A stretch of DNA of 64,000 nucleotides from Diplolepis rosae (Eukaryota; Arthropoda; Insecta; Hymenoptera; Diplolepididae): the NCBI GenBank assembly GCA_030998225.1, contig JAPYXD010000700.1, positions 62,001-126,000 on the forward strand, written 5' to 3'. Below are positions 11,560 to 25,933 of this stretch, piece after piece; position 1 is the first letter of the stretch, and the number at the start of each line of letters is the position of its first letter. The notes under the pieces are model-generated. The model did no database searches, was not told the origin of the DNA, and worked only from the letters and a program-made list of their open reading frames with translations. Made by a program: the position numbers and the translations under genes.

Positions 11560-12421
11560 GTAAAATAAGCTTTTTACTCAAATATCTCACATGTCAATTT
11601 AAAATATCTTAAAAATTATTAAAAATTTTATTTTTCGGGTTTTCGCGGTTTCAGGATCAGTAATTGCATTATGGAATTGCTCTACTAAAAATACAATACC
11701 TTTGTAAAAGTATTGTCAACTTAGGTTTTTACGCATATATCTCACATGTCAATTTGAAATATCTTAACAATTGTTTACAAATATTATTTTTCGGGTTTTC
11801 GCGATTTCAGGACCAGTATTTGCATTATGGAATTGCTCTGCTATATATACAATACTTTTCAAAAAGTATTTCTAAGAAAGATATTTACGCATACATCTTA
11901 TAGGTCAAATTAAAAAATGCAGAGAATATTTTTCTTCGCGTTATTGCGTGATTGTGATTGGTAATTACATTACGGGAGTGATGTTCACTATAAAGACAAT
12001 ACTTTTGAAAAAGTATTGTCAACTTAGTTTTTTACCCATATATCTCACATGTCAATTTAAAATATCTTAAAAATTTTTTTAAAAAATTTTATTTTTTGGG
12101 TTTTCGCGTTTTCAGGATCAGTAAAGGCATTATGGGATCGCTTTACTACAAATAAAATACTCTTGAAAAAGTATTGTCAACTAAGTTTTTTACGCATATA
12201 TCTCACATGTCAATTTAAAATATCTTAAACATTTTTTTTTTAATTTTATTTTTCGGGTTTTCACGTTTTCAGGATCAATAATTTCATTATGGACTTGTTC
12301 TACTATATAAAAAATACTTTTGAAAAAGTAATTCCAACAGAGATTTTTACGCATATATCGTATAGGTCAAATTAAAATATCAAGAGAATCTTATTCTTCG
12401 CGTTATCGCGTAATTATGATT

Positions 12422-15400
12422 GGTAATTACATTACGGGCGTGATGTTCACTAAAAATACAATACTTTTGAAAAAGTATTTCTAACAAAGATTTTTATGCA
12501 TATATCTTATAGGTCAAATTAAAAAATCAAGAGTATCTTATTCTTCGTGTTATCGCGTAATTATGATTGGTAATTACATTACGGGCGTGATGTTCACTAA
12601 AAATACAATACTTTTGAAAAAGTATTTCTAACAAAGATTTTTACGCATATATCTTATAGGTCAAATTAAAAAATCCAGAGTATCTTATTCTTCGCGTTAT
12701 CGCGTAATTATGATTGGTAATTACATTACGGGCGTGATGTTCACTAGAAATACAATACTTTTGAAAAAGTATTTCTAACAAATATTTTTATGCATATATC
12801 TTATAGGTCAAATTAAAAAATGCAGAGTATCTTATTCTTCGCGTTATCGCGTAATTATGATTGGTAATTACATTACGGGAGTGATGTTCACTAAAAATAC
12901 AATACTTTTGAAAAAGTATTTCTAACAAAGATTTTTATGCATATATCTTATAGGTCAAACTAAAAAATGCAGAGTATCTTATTCTTCGCGTTATCGCGTA
13001 ATTATGATTGGTAATTACATTACGGGAGTGATGTTCACTATAAATACAATACTTTTGAAAAAGTATTTCTAACAAGGATTTTTATGCATATATCTTATAG
13101 GTCAAATTAAAAAATCCAGAGTATCTTCTTCTTCGCGTTATCGCGTAATTATGATTGGTAATTACATTACGGGCGTGATGTTCACTAAAAATACAATACT
13201 TTTGAAAAAGTATCTCTAACAACGATTTTTATGTATATATCTTATAGGTGAAATTAAAAAATCAAGAGTATCTTATTCTTCGCGTTATCGCGTAATTATG
13301 ATTGGTAATTACATTACGGGAGTGATGTTCACTATAAATAAAATACTCTTGAAAAAGTATTGTCAAATAAGTTTTTTACACATATATCTCACATGTCAAT
13401 TCAAAATATCTTAAAAGTTGTTTAAAAATTTTATTTTTCGGGTTTTCGCGGTTTCAGGATCAGTATTTGCATTATGGAATTGCACTACCATAAATAAAAC
13501 ACTTTTGAAAAATTATTTCTAACAAAGATTTTTACGCATATATCTTATAAGTCATATTAAAATATCCAGAGTATCTTATTCTTCGCGTTATCGCGTAATT
13601 ATGATTGGTAATTACATTACGGGACTGATGTTCACTAAAAATACAATACTTTTGAAAAAGTATTTCTAACAAAGATTTTTATGCATATATCTTATAGGTC
13701 AAATTAAAAAATGCAGAATATCTTATTCTTCGCGTTATCGCGTAATTATGATTGGTAATTACATTACGGGAGTGATGTTCACTATAATTACAATACTTTT
13801 GACAAAGTATTTCTAACAATGATTTTTATGCATATATCTTGTAGGTCATATTAAAAAATGCAGAGTATCTTATTCTTAGCGTTATCGCGTAATTATGATT
13901 GGTAATTACATTACGGGCGTGATGTTCACTAAAAATACAATACTTTTGAAAAAGTATTCCTAACAACGATTTTTATGCATATATCTTATAGGTCAAATTA
14001 AAAAATCCAGAGTATCTTATTCTTCGCGTTATCGCGTAATTATGATTGGTAATTACATTACGGGAGTGATGTTCACTACAAATACAATACTTTTGAAAAA
14101 GTATTCTCAACTAAGTCTTTTACGCATATATCTTACATGTCAATTCAAAATATCTCAAAAATTGTTTAAAAATTTTATTTTTCGGGTTTTCGCGGTTTCA
14201 GGATCAGTATTTGCATTATGGAATTGCTCTACAGTAAATAAACCACTTTTGAAAAAGTATTTCTAACAAAGATTTTTACGCATATATCTTATAGGTCAAA
14301 TTAAAATATCAAGAGAATCTTATTCTTCGCGTTATCGCGTAATTATGATTGGTAATTACATTACGGGCGTGATGTTCACTAAAAATACAATACTTTTGAA
14401 AAAGTATTTCTAACAACGATTTTTATGCATATATCTTATAGGTCAAATTAAAAAATCCAGAGTATCTTATTCTTCGCGTTATCGCGTAATTATGATTGGT
14501 AATTACATTACGGGAGTGATGTTCACTATAAATAAAATACTCTTGAAAAAGTATTGTCAACTAAGTTTTTTACACATATATCTCACATGTCAATTCAAAA
14601 TATCTTAAAAGTTGTTTAAAAATTTTATTTTTCGGGTTTTCGCAGTTTCAGGATCAGTATTTGCATTATGGAATTGCACTACCATAAATAAAACACTTTT
14701 GAAAAATTATTTCTAACAAAGATTTTTAAGCACATATCTTATGTGTTCACTATAAATACAATACTTTTGAAAAAGTATTTCTAACAAAGATTTTTACGCA
14801 TACATCTTATAGGTCAAATTAAAAAATCCAGAGAATATTTTTCTTCGCGTTATTGCGTAATTATGATTGGTAATTACATTACGGGAGTGATGTTCACTAT
14901 AAATACAATACTTTTGAAAAAGTATTGTCAACTTAGGTTTTTACGCATATATCTCACATGTCAATTTGAAATATCTTAACAATTGTTTAAAAATTTTATT
15001 TTTCGGGTTTTCGCGATTTCAGGACCAGTATTTGCATTATGGAATTGTTCTACTATAAAAAATACTTTTGAAAAAGTAATTCCAACAGAGATTTTTACAG
15101 ATCTATATCGTATAGGTCAAATTAAAATATCAAGAGAATCTTATTCTTCGCGTTATCGCGTAATTATGATTGGTAATTACATTACGGGCGTGATGTTCAC
15201 AAAAATACAATACTTTTGAAAAAGTAATTCTAACAAAGATTTTTATCCATATATCTTATAGGTCAAATTAAAAAATCCAGAGTATCTTATTCTTCGCGTT
15301 ATCGCGTAATTATGATTGGTAATTACATTACGGGCGTGATGTTCACTAAAAATACAATACCTTTGTAAAAGTATTGTCAACTTAGGTTTTTACGCATATA

Positions 15401-17140
15401 TCTCACATGTCAATTTGAAATATCTTAACAATTGTTTAAAAATTTTATTTTTCGGGTTTTCGCGATTTCAGGACCAGTATTTGCATTTTTGGAATTGTTC
15501 TACTATAAAAAAAATACTTTTGAAAAAGTAATTCCAACAGAGATTTTTTTACGCATATATCTTATAGGTCAAATTAAAATATCTAGAGAATCTTATTCTT
15601 CGCCTTTTCGGGTAATTATGATTGGTAATTACATTACGGGAGTGATGTTCACTTTAAATACAATACTTTTGAAAAAGTATTCTCAACTAAGTTTTTTACG
15701 CATATATCTTACATGTCAATTCAAAATAACTTAAAAATTGTTTAAAAATTTTTTTTTTCGGGTTTTAGCGGTTTCAGGACCAGTATTTGCATTATGGACT
15801 TGCTCTACAGTAAATAAACCACTTTTGAAAAAGTATTTCTAACAAAGATTTTTACGCATATATCTTATAGGTCAAATTAAAATATCAAGAGAATCTTATT
15901 CTTCATGTCATCGCGTAAATATGATTGGTAATTACATTACGGGCGTAATGTTCACTAAAAATACAATACTTCTGAAAAAGTAATTCTAACAAATATTTTT
16001 ATGCATATATCTTATAGGTCAAGTTAAAAAATCCAGAGTATCTTATTTTTCGCGTTATCGCGTAATTATGATTGGTAATTACATTATGGGAGTGATGTTC
16101 ACTATAAATACAATACTTTTGAAAAAGTATTCTCAACTAAGTTTTTTACGCATATATCTTATAGGTCAAATTAAAAAATCCAGAGAATCTTATTCTTCGC
16201 GTTATAGCGTAATTATGATTGGTAATTACATTACGGGCGTGATGATCACTAAAAATACAATACATTTGTAAAAGTATTGTAAAATAAGCTTTTTACGAAA
16301 ATATATCACATGTCAATTTAAACTATATTAAAATTTATTAAAAATTTTATTTTTCGTGTATTCGCGGTTTCAGCATTAGTAATTGCATTATGGAATTGCT
16401 CTACTAAAAATACAATACCTTTGTAAAAGTATTGTCAACTTAGGTTTTTACGCATATATCTCACATGTCAATTTGAAATATCTTAACAATTGTTTACAAA
16501 TATTATTTTTCGGGTTTTCGCGATTTCAGTATCAGTAGTTGCATTATGGAATTGCTCTGCTATATATACAATACTTTTCAAAAAGTATTTCTAAGAAAGA
16601 TTTTTACGCATACATCTTATATGTCAAATTAAAAAATCCAGAGAATATTTTTCTTCGCGTTATTGCGTGATTGTGATTGGTAATTACATTACGGGAGTGA
16701 TGTTCACTATAAATACAATACTTTTAAAACTGTATTGTCAACTTAGGTTTTTACGCATATATCTCACATGTCAATTTGAAATATCTTAAAAATTTTTTTA
16801 AAAAATTTTATTTTTTGGGTTTTCGCGTTTTCAGGATCAGTAAAGGCATTATGGGATCGCTTTACTACAAATAAAATACTCTTGAAAAAGTATTGTCAAC
16901 TAAGTTTTTTACGCATATATCTCACATGTCAATTTAAAATATCTTAAAAATTTTTTTTTTAATTTTATTTTTCGGGTTTTCACGTTTTCAGGATCTATAA
17001 TTTCATTATGGACTTGTTCTACTATATAAAAAATACTTTTGAAAAAGTAATTCCAACAGAGATTTTTACGCATATGTCGAATAGGTCAAATTAAAATATC
17101 AAGAGAATCTTATTCTTCGCGTTATCGCGTAATTATGATT
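12422..17140 (+). repeat. ~4.7-kb higher-order repeat, copy 2
   Basis: This is the second tandem copy, directly abutting the first. It shares the order of A and B units, the deletion-bearing monomer (14712-14779) and the diagnostic tail of two A-B-B blocks (anchors 16221 and 16679). The extra A unit at anchor 12863 is the main structural difference. The sequence after 17141 does not restart the 7853-type order, so there are only two full copies in the window. Confidence 0.87.
14712..14779 (+). repeat. A monomer with internal 79-bp deletion, copy 2
   Basis: This has the same 68-bp truncated unit and the same breakpoint (tcttat joined to gtgttcac) as 9996-10063, and lies 4,716 bp downstream. 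It is an unambiguous marker of the higher-order duplication. Confidence 0.9.
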
Positions 17141-19960
17141 GGTAATTACATTACGGGCGTGATGTTCACTAAAAATACAATACTTTTGAAAAAGTAATTC
17201 TAACGAAGATTTTTATCCATATATCTTATAGGTCAAATTAAGAAATCCACAGTATCTTATTCTTCGCGTTATCGCGTAATTATGATTGGTAATTACATTA
17301 CTGGAGTGATGTTTACTTTAAATACAATAATTTTGAAAAAGTATTCTCAACTAAGTTTTTTACTCATATATCTTACATGTCAATTAAAAATAACTTAAAA
17401 ATTGTTTAAAAATTTTATTTTTCGGGTTTTAGCGGTTTCAGGACCAGTATTTGCATTATGGAATTGCTCTACTGTAAATAAAACACTTTTGAAAAAGTAT
17501 TTCTAACAAAGATTTTTAAGCATATATCTTATAGGTCAAATTAAAAAATCCAGAGTATCTTATTCTTCGCGTTATCGCGTAATTATGATTGGTAATTACA
17601 TTACGGGCGTGATGTTCACTAAAAATACAATACTTTTGAAAAAGTATCTCTAAAAACGATTTTTATGTATATATCTTATAGGTCAAATTAAAAAATCCAG
17701 TGTATCTTATTCTTCGCGTTATCGCGTAATTATGATTGGTAATTACATTACGGGAGTGATGTTCACTATAAATAAAATACTCTTGAAAAAGTATTTCTAA
17801 CAAAGATTTTTACGCATATATCTTATAGGTCAAATTAAAAAATCCAGAGTATCTTATTCTTCGCGTTATCGCGTAATTATGATTGGTAATTACATTACGG
17901 GCGTGATGTTCACTAAAAATACAATACTTTTGAAAAAGTATTTCTAACAAATATTTTTATGCATATATCTTATAGGTCAAATTAAAAAATGCAGAGTATC
18001 TTATTCTTCGCGTTATCGCGTAATTATGATTGGTAATTACATTACGGGAGTGATGTTCACTAAAAATACAATACTTTTGAAAAAGTATTTCTAACAAAGA
18101 TTTTTATGCATATATCTTATAGGTCAAACTAAAAAATGCAGAGTATCTTATTCTTCGCGTTATCGCGTAATTATGATTGGTAATTACATTACGGGAGTGA
18201 TGTTCACTATAAATACAATACTTTTGAAAAAGTATTTCTAACAAGGATTTTTATGCATATATCTTATAGGTCAAATTAAAAAATCCAGAGTATCTTATTC
18301 TTCGCGTTATCGCGTAATTATGATTGGTAATTACATTACGGGCGTGATGTTCACTAAAAATACAATACTTTTGAAAAAGTATCTCTAAAAACGATTTTTA
18401 TGTATATATCTTATAGGTCAAATTAAAAAATCAAGAGTATCTTATTCTTCGCGTTATCGCGTAATTATGATTGGTAATTACATTACGGGAGTGATGTTCA
18501 CTATAAATAAAATACTCTTTGAAAAGTATTGTCAAATAAGTTTTTTAAACATATATCTCACATGTCAATTCAAAGTATCTTAAAAGTTGTTTAAAAATTT
18601 TATTTTTCGGGTTTTCGCGGTTTCAGGATCAGTATTTGCATTATTGAAATGCACTACCATAAATAAAACACTTTTGAAAAATTATTTCTAACAAAGATTT
18701 TTATGCATATATCTTATAGGTCAAACTAAAAAATGCAGAGTATCTTATTCTTCGCGTTATCGCGTAATTATGATTGGTAATTACATTACGGGAGTGATGT
18801 TCACTAAAAATACAATACTTTTGAAAAAGTATTTCTAACAAAGATTTTTATGCATATATCTTATAGGTCAAACTAAAAAATGCAGAATATCTTATTCTTC
18901 GCGTTATCGCGTAATTATGATTGGTAATTACATTACGGGAGTGATGTTCACTATAAATACAATACTTTTGAAAAAGTATTTCTAACAAGGATTTTTATGC
19001 ATATATCTTATAGGTCAAATTAAAAAATCCAGAGTATCTTATTCTTCGCGTTATAGCGTAATTATGATTGGTAATTACATTACGGGCGTGATGTTCACTA
19101 AAAATACAATACTTTTGAAAAAGTATCTCTAACAACGATTTTTATGTATATATCTTATAGGTCAAATTAAAAAATCAAGAGTATCTTATTCTTCGCGTTA
19201 TCGCGTAATTATGATTGGTAATTACATTACGGGAGTGATGTTCACTATAAATAAAATACTCTTGAAAAAGTATTGTCAAATAAGTTTTTTACACATATAT
19301 CTCACATGTCAATTCAAAATATCTTAAAAGTTGTTTAAAAATTTTATTTTTCGGGTTTTCGCGGTTTCAGGATCAGTATTTGCATTATGGAATTGCACTA
19401 CCATAAATAAAACACTTTTGAAAAATTATTTCTAACAAAGATTTTTACGCATATATCTTATAGGTCATATTAAAATATCCAGAGTATCTTATTCTTCGCG
19501 TTATCGCGTAATTATGATTGGTAATTACATTACGGGAGTGATGTTCACTATAATTACAATACTTTTGACAAAGTATTTCTAACAAAGATTTTTATGCATA
19601 TATCTTATAGGTCATATTAAAAAATGCAGAGTATCTTATTCTTCGCGTTATCGCGTAATTATGATTGGTAATTACATTACGGGCGTGATGTTCACTAAAA
19701 ATACAATACTTTTGAAAAAGTATTTCTAACAAAGATTTTTATGCATATATCTTATAGGTCAAATTAAAAAATGCAGAGTATCTTATTCTTCGCGTTATCG
19801 CGTAATTATGATTGGTAATTACATTACGGGAGTGATGTTCACTATAATTACAATACTTTTGACAAAGTATTTCTAACAAAGATTTTTATGCATATATCTT
19901 ATAGGTCATATTAAAAAATGCAGAGTATCTTATTCTTAGCGTTATCGCGTAATTATGATT
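17141..19960 (+). repeat. 2,820-bp higher-order block, copy 1
   Basis: Anchors 17141, 17288, 17591, 17738, 17885, 18032, 18179, 18326, 18473 and 18776 match 19961, 20108, 20411, 20558, 20705, 20852, 20999, 21146, 21293 and 21596 at a constant offset of 2,820 bp. Shared variants include agaaatccacagtatc, the B reading aaaataacttaaaaattg with ttttagcgg, and ctctaaaaacg. The 3' portion (18923-19960) carries a second A-A-A-B cassette that is not at the equivalent place in copy 2. Confidence 0.86.
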
Positions 19961-21595
19961 GGTAATTACATTACGGGCGTGATGTTCACTAAAAATACAA
20001 TACTTTTGAGATAGGAATTCTAACAAAGATTTTTATCCATATATCTTATAGGTCAAATTAAGAAATCCACAGTATCTTATTCTTCGCGTTATCGCGTAAT
20101 TATGATTGGTAATTACATTACGGGAGTGATGTTCACTTTAAACACAATACTTTTGAAAAAGTATTCTCAACTAAGTTTTTTACTCATATATCTTACACGT
20201 CAATTCAAAATAACTTAAAAATTGTTTAAAAAGTTTATTTTTCGGGTTTTAGCGGTTTCAGGACCAGTATTTGCATTATGGAATTGCTCTACAGTAAATA
20301 AACCACTTTTGAAAAAGTATTTCTAACAAAGATTTTTAAGCATATATCTTATAGGTCAAATTAAAAAATCCAGAGTATCTTATTCTTCGCGTTATCGCGT
20401 AATTATGATTGGTAATTACATTACGGGCGTGATGTTCACTAAAAATACAATACTTTTGAAAAAGTATCTCTAAAAACGATTTTTATGTATATATCTTATA
20501 GGTCAAATTAAAAAATCAAGAGTATCTTATTCTTCGCGTTATCGCGTAATTATGATTGGTAATTACATTACGGGATTGATGTTCACTATAAATAAAATAC
20601 TCTTGAATAAGTATTTATAACAAAGATTTTTAAGCATATATCTTATAGGTCAAATTAAAAAATCCAGAGTATCTTATTCTTCGCGTTATCGCGTAATTAT
20701 GATTGGTAATTACATTACGGGCGTGATGTTCACTAAAAATACAATACTTTTGAAAAAGTATTTCTAACAAATATTTTTATGCATATATCTTATAGGTCAA
20801 ATTAAAAAATGCAGAGTATCTTATTCTTCGCGTTATCGCGTAATTATGATTGGTAATTACATTACGGGAGTGATGTTCACTAAAAATACAATACTTTTGA
20901 AAAAGTATTTCTAACAAAGATTTTTATGCATATATCTTATAGGTCAAACTAAAAAATGCAGAGTATCTTATTCTTCGCGTTATCGCGTAATTATGATTGG
21001 TAATTACATTACGGGAGTGATGTTCACTATAAATACAATACTTTTGAAAAAGTATTTCTAACAAGGATTTTTATGCATATATCTTATAGGTCAAATTAAA
21101 AAATCCAGAGTATCTTATTCTTCGCGTTATCGCGTAATTATGATTGGTAATTACATTACGGGCGTGATGTTCACTAAAAATACAATACTTTTGAAAAAGT
21201 ATCTCTAAAAACGATTTTTATGTATATATCTTATAGGTCAAATTAAAAAATCAAGAGTATCTTATTCTTCGCGTTATCGCGTAATTATGATTGGTAATTA
21301 CATTACGGGATTGATGTTCACTATAAATAAAATACTCTTGAAAAAGTATTGTCAAATAAGTTTTTTAAACATATATCTCACATGTCAATTCAAAGTATCT
21401 GAAAATTTGTTTAAAAATTTTATTTTTCGGGTTTTCGCGGTTTCAGGATCAGTATTTGCATTATGGAATTGCACTACCATAAATAAAACACTTTTGAATA
21501 ATTATTTCTAACAAAGATTTTTACGCATAAATCTTATAGGTCATATTAAAATATCCAGAGTATCTTATTCTTCGCGTTATCGCGTAATTATGATT
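19961..21595 (+). repeat. 2,820-bp higher-order block, copy 2 (partial)
   Basis: This partial second copy of the preceding block begins at an unusual seam: the junction palindrome is scrambled at 19999-20018 (aatacttttgagataggaat). Matching to copy 1 runs to about 21595. The following unit (anchor 21596) instead matches anchor 19520 of copy 1, so about 740 bp of the copy-1 order is missing. Confidence 0.84.
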
Positions 21596-22250
21596 GGTAA
21601 TTACATTACGGGAGTGATGTTCACTATAATTACAATACTTTTGACAAAGTATTTCTAACAAAGATTTTTATGCATATATCTTATAGGTCATATTAAAAAA
21701 TGCAGAGTATCTTATTCTTCGCGTTATCGCGTAATTATGATTGGTAATTACATTACGGGCGTGATGTTCACTAAAAATACAATACTTTTGAAAAAGTATT
21801 TCTAACAAAGATTTTTATGCATATATCTTATAGGTCATATTAAAAAATGCAGAGTATCTTATTCTTCGCGTTATCGCGTAATTATGATTGGTAATTACAT
21901 TACGGGCGTGATGTTCACTAAAAATACAATACTTTTGAAAAAGTATTCTCAACTAAGTCTTTTACGCATATATCTTACATGTCAATTAAAAATATCTCAA
22001 AAATTGTTTAAAAATTTTTTTTTTCGGGTTTTCGCCGTTTCAGGATCAGTATTTGCATTATGGAAGTGCTCTACTGTAAATAAAACACTTTTGAAAAAGT
22101 ATTTCTAACAAAGATTTTTATGCATATATCTTATAGGTCATATTAAAATATCCAGAGAATCTTAATCTTCGCGTTATAGCGTAATTATGATTGATAATTA
22201 CATTACGGGCGTGGTGTTCACTAAAGATACAATACCTTTGCAAAAGTATT

Positions 22251-22408
22251 GTCAAATAAGCTTTTTACGCATATATCTCACATGTCAATTTGAAATATCT
22301 TAAAAATTTTTTTAAAAAATTTTATTTTTCGGGTTTTCGCGTTTTCAGGATTAGTGATGGCATTATGGGATCGCTTTACTACAAATAAAATACTCTTGAA
22401 AAAGTATT
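22251..22408 (+). repeat. Type B variant B2 (158 bp)
   Basis: This B subtype is recognised by the longer poly-T/poly-A middle (attttttttaaaaaatttt-like), the string cgcgttttcaggattagt, and gatggcattatgggatcgct in place of tatttgcattatggaattgc. It ends with the aaataaaatactcttg form of the junction. B2 is usually followed by another B unit, so it marks A-B-B and A-B-B-B blocks (for example after anchors 892, 22193, 24141, 26531, 30646 and 32740). The copies in the B-rich domain read gtaatggcattatggg. Confidence 0.85.
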
Positions 22409-22564
22409 GTCAACTAAGTTTTTTACGCATATATCTCACATGTCAATTCGAAATATCTTAAAAATTGTTTAAAAATTTTATTTTTCGGGTTTTCACGTTT
22501 TCAGGATCAATAATTTCATTATGGAATTGTTCTACTATAAAAAAAATACTTTTGAAAAAGTAAT
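22409..22564 (+). repeat. Type B variant B3 (156 bp)
   Basis: This B subtype has cacgttttcaggatcaataa followed by tttcattatggaattgttct. Its right end reads gtaattccaacagag, so both the palindrome arm and the first bases of the next A unit carry linked substitutions. B3 almost always follows B2 or a hybrid B unit. In the 38-53 kb region its downstream A unit is a matching variant (cttacaggtctatttaaaat, then ttcttcgcattatcgcg). These linked variants show that B3 and the following A have been amplified together as a block. Confidence 0.83.
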
Positions 22565-23690
22565 TCCAACAGAGATTTTTACGCATATATCGTATAGGTC
22601 AAATTAAAATATCAAGAGAATCTTATTCTTCGCGTTATCGCGTAATTATGATTGGTAATTACATTACGGGCGTGATGTTCACTAAAAATACAATACTTTT
22701 GAAAAAGTATTTCTAACAAATATTTTTATGCATATATCTTATAGGTCAAATTAAAAAATGCAGAGTATCTTATTCTTCGCGTTATCGCGTAATTATGATT
22801 GGTAATTACATTACGGGAGTGATGTTCACTATAAATACAATACTTTTGAAAACGTATTTCTAACGAAGATTTTTATGCATATATCTTATAGGTCAAATTA
22901 AAAATACAGAGTATCTTATTCTTCGCGTTATCGCGTAATTATGATTGGTAATTACATTACGGGCGTGATGTTCACTAAAAATACAATAATTTTGAAAAAG
23001 TATTTCTAACAAAGATTTTTATGCATATATCTTATAGGTCAAACTAAAAAATGAAGAGTATCTTATTCTTCGCGTTATAGCGTAATTATGATTGGTAATT
23101 ACATTACGGGCGTGATGTTCACTAAAAATACAATACTTTTGAAAAAGTATCTCTAACAACGATTTTTATGTATATATCTTATAGGTCAAATTAAAAAATC
23201 AAGAGTATCTTATTCTTCGCGTTATCGCGTAATTATGATTGGTAATTACATTACGGGAGTGATGTTCACTATAAATAAAATACTCTTGAAAAAGTATTGT
23301 CAAATAAGTTTTTTACACATATATCTCACATGTCAATTCAAAATATCTTAAAAGTTGTTTAAAAATTTTATTTTTCGGGTTTTCGCGGTTTCAGGATCAG
23401 TATTTGCATTATGGAATTGCACTACCATAAATAAAACACTTTTGAAAAATTATTTCTAACAAAGATTTTTACGCATATATCTTATAGGTCATATTAAAAT
23501 ATCCAGAGTATCTTATTCTTCGCGTTATCGCGTAATTACGATTGGTAATTACATTACGGGACTGATGTTCACTATAATTACAATACTTTTGACAAAGTAT
23601 TTCTAACAAAGATTTTTATGCATATATCTTATAGGTCATATTAAAAAATGCAGAGTATCTTATTCTTAGCGTTATCGCGTAATTATGATT

Positions 23691-25933
23691 GGTAATTACA
23701 TTACGGGCGTGATGTTCACTAAAAATACAATACTTTTGAAAAAGTATTTCTAACAAAGATTTTTATGCATATATCTTATAGGTCATATTAAAAAATGCAG
23801 AGTATCTTATTCTTCGCGTTATCGCGTAATTATGATTGGTAATTACATTACGGGCGTGATGTTCACTAAAAATACAATACTTTTGAAAAAGTATTCTCAA
23901 CTAAGTCTTTTACGCATATATCTTACATGTCAATTAAAAATATCTCAAAAATTGTTTAAAAATTTTTTTTTTCGGGTTTTCGCCGTTTCAGGATCAGTAT
24001 TTGCATTATGGAAGTGCTCTACTGTAAATAAAACACTTTTGAAAAAGTATTTCTAACAAAGATTTTTATGCATATATCTTATAGGTCATATTAAAATATC
24101 CAGAGAATCTTAATCTTCGCGTTATAGCGTAATTATGATTGATAATTACATTACGGGCGTGGTGTTCACTAAAGATACAATACCTTTGCAAAAGTATTGT
24201 CAAATAAGCTTTTTACGCATATATCTCACATGTCAATTTGAAATATCTTAAAAATTTTTTTAAAAAATTTTATTTTTCGGGTTTTCGCGTTTTCAGGATT
24301 AGTGATGGCATTATGGGATCGCTTTACTACAAATAAAATACTCTTGAAAAAGTATTGTCAACTAAGTTTTTTACGCATATATCTCACATGTCAATTCGAA
24401 ATATCTTAAAAATTGTTTAAAAATTTTATTTTTCGGGTTTTCACGTTTTCAGGATCAATAATTTCATTATGGAATTGTTCTACTATAAAAAAAATACTTT
24501 TGAAAAAGTAATTCCAACAGAGATTTTTACGCATATATCGTATAGGTCAAATTAAAATATCAAGAGAATCTTATTCTTCGCGTTATCGCGTAATTATGAT
24601 TGGTAATTACATTACGGGCGTGATGTTCACTAAAAATACAATACTTTTGAAAAAGTATTTCTAACAAATATTTTTATGCATATATCTTATAGGTCAAATT
24701 AAAAAATGCAGAGTATCTTATTCTTCGCGTTATCGCGTAATTATGATTGGTAATTACATTACGGGAGTGATGTTCACTATAAATACAATACTTTTGAAAA
24801 CGTATTTCTAACGAAGATTTTTATGCATATATCTTATAGGTCAAATTAAAAATACAGAGTATCTTATTCTTCGCGTTATCGCGTAATTATGATTGGTAAT
24901 TACATTACGGGCGTGATGTTCACTAAAAATACAATAATTTTGAAAAAGTATTTCTAACAAAGATTTTTATGCATATATCTTATAGGTCAAACTAAAAAAT
25001 GCAGAGTATCTTATTCTTCGCGTTATCGCGTAATTATGATTGGTAATTACATTACGGGAGTGATGTTCACTAAAAATACAATACTTTTGAAAAAGTATTT
25101 CTAACAAAGATTTTTATGCATATATCTTATAGGTCAAACTAAAAAATGCAGAATATCTTATTCTTCGCGTTATCGCGTAATTATGATTGGTAATTACATT
25201 ACGGGAGTGATGTTCACTATAAATACAATACTTTTGAAAAAGTATTTCTAACAAGGATTTTTATGCATATATCTTATAGGTCAAATTAAAAAATCCAGAG
25301 TATCTTATTCTTCGCGTTATAGCGTAATTATGATTGGTAATTACATTACGGGCGTGATGTTCACTAAAAATACAATACTTTTGAAAAAGTATCTCTAACA
25401 ACGATTTTTATGTATATATCTTATAGGTCAAATTAAAAAATCAAGAGTATCTTATTCTTCGCGTTATCGCGTAATTATGATTGGTAATTACATTACGGGA
25501 GTGATGTTCACTATAAATAAAATACTCTTGAAAAAGTATTGTCAAATAAGTTTTTTACACATATATCTCACATGTCAATTCAAAATATCTTAGAAAGTTG
25601 TTTAAAAATTTTATTTTTCGGGTTTTCGCGGTTTCAGGATCAGTATTTGCATTATGGAATTGCACTACCATAAATAAAACACTTTTGAAAAATTATTTCT
25701 AACAAAGATTTTTACGCATATATCTTATAGGTCATATTAAAATATCCAGAGTATCTTATTCTTCGCGTTATCGCGTAATTATGATTGGTAATTACATTAC
25801 GGGACTGATGTTCACTAAAAATACAATACTTTTGAAAAAGTATTTCTAACAAAGATTTTTATGCATATATCTTATAGGTCAAATTAAAAAATGCAGAGTA
25901 TCTTATTCTTCGCGTTATCGCGTAATTATGATT
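23691..25933 (+). repeat. 1,948-bp higher-order block, copy 2 (with extra A units)
   Basis: This is the tandem second copy of 21743-23690, with two additional A monomers (anchors 25042 and 25189) before the A-A-B that ends the block. One B has a single inserted g (cttagaaagttg near 25590), making that A-B interval 304 bp. The same block occurs a third time from about 30196. Confidence 0.85.

Larger units (their letters stand above)
7853..12421 (+). repeat. ~4.6-kb higher-order repeat, copy 1
   Basis: This is the first copy of a large higher-order block. Its anchors pair one-to-one with those of 12422-17140: 8294 with 13010, 9332 with 14048, 10153 with 14869, 10603 with 15318, 11502 with 16221, and 11960 with 16679. 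The offset is about 4,716-4,719 bp. It contains a 597-bp A-A-A-B cassette, A-B dimers, a monomer with a 79-bp deletion, and two A-B-B trimers near the end. It lacks one A monomer present in copy 2 (anchor 12863), which explains 4,569 against 4,719 bp. Local patches differ between the copies (for example the B after 10906 and after 15624), consistent with later exchange. Confidence 0.88.
21743..23690 (+). repeat. 1,948-bp higher-order block, copy 1
   Basis: The order is A A B A B2 B3 A A A A A B A. Anchors 21890, 22193, 22654, 22801 and 22947 recur 1,948 bp later at 23838, 24141, 24602, 24749 and 24895. They share marks such as gataattacattacgggcg followed by tggtgttc, a gaaaacgtatt junction, and a B unit with nine T before cgggttttcgcc. 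Copy 1 lacks two A units found in copy 2 (25042 and 25189). Confidence 0.87.
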
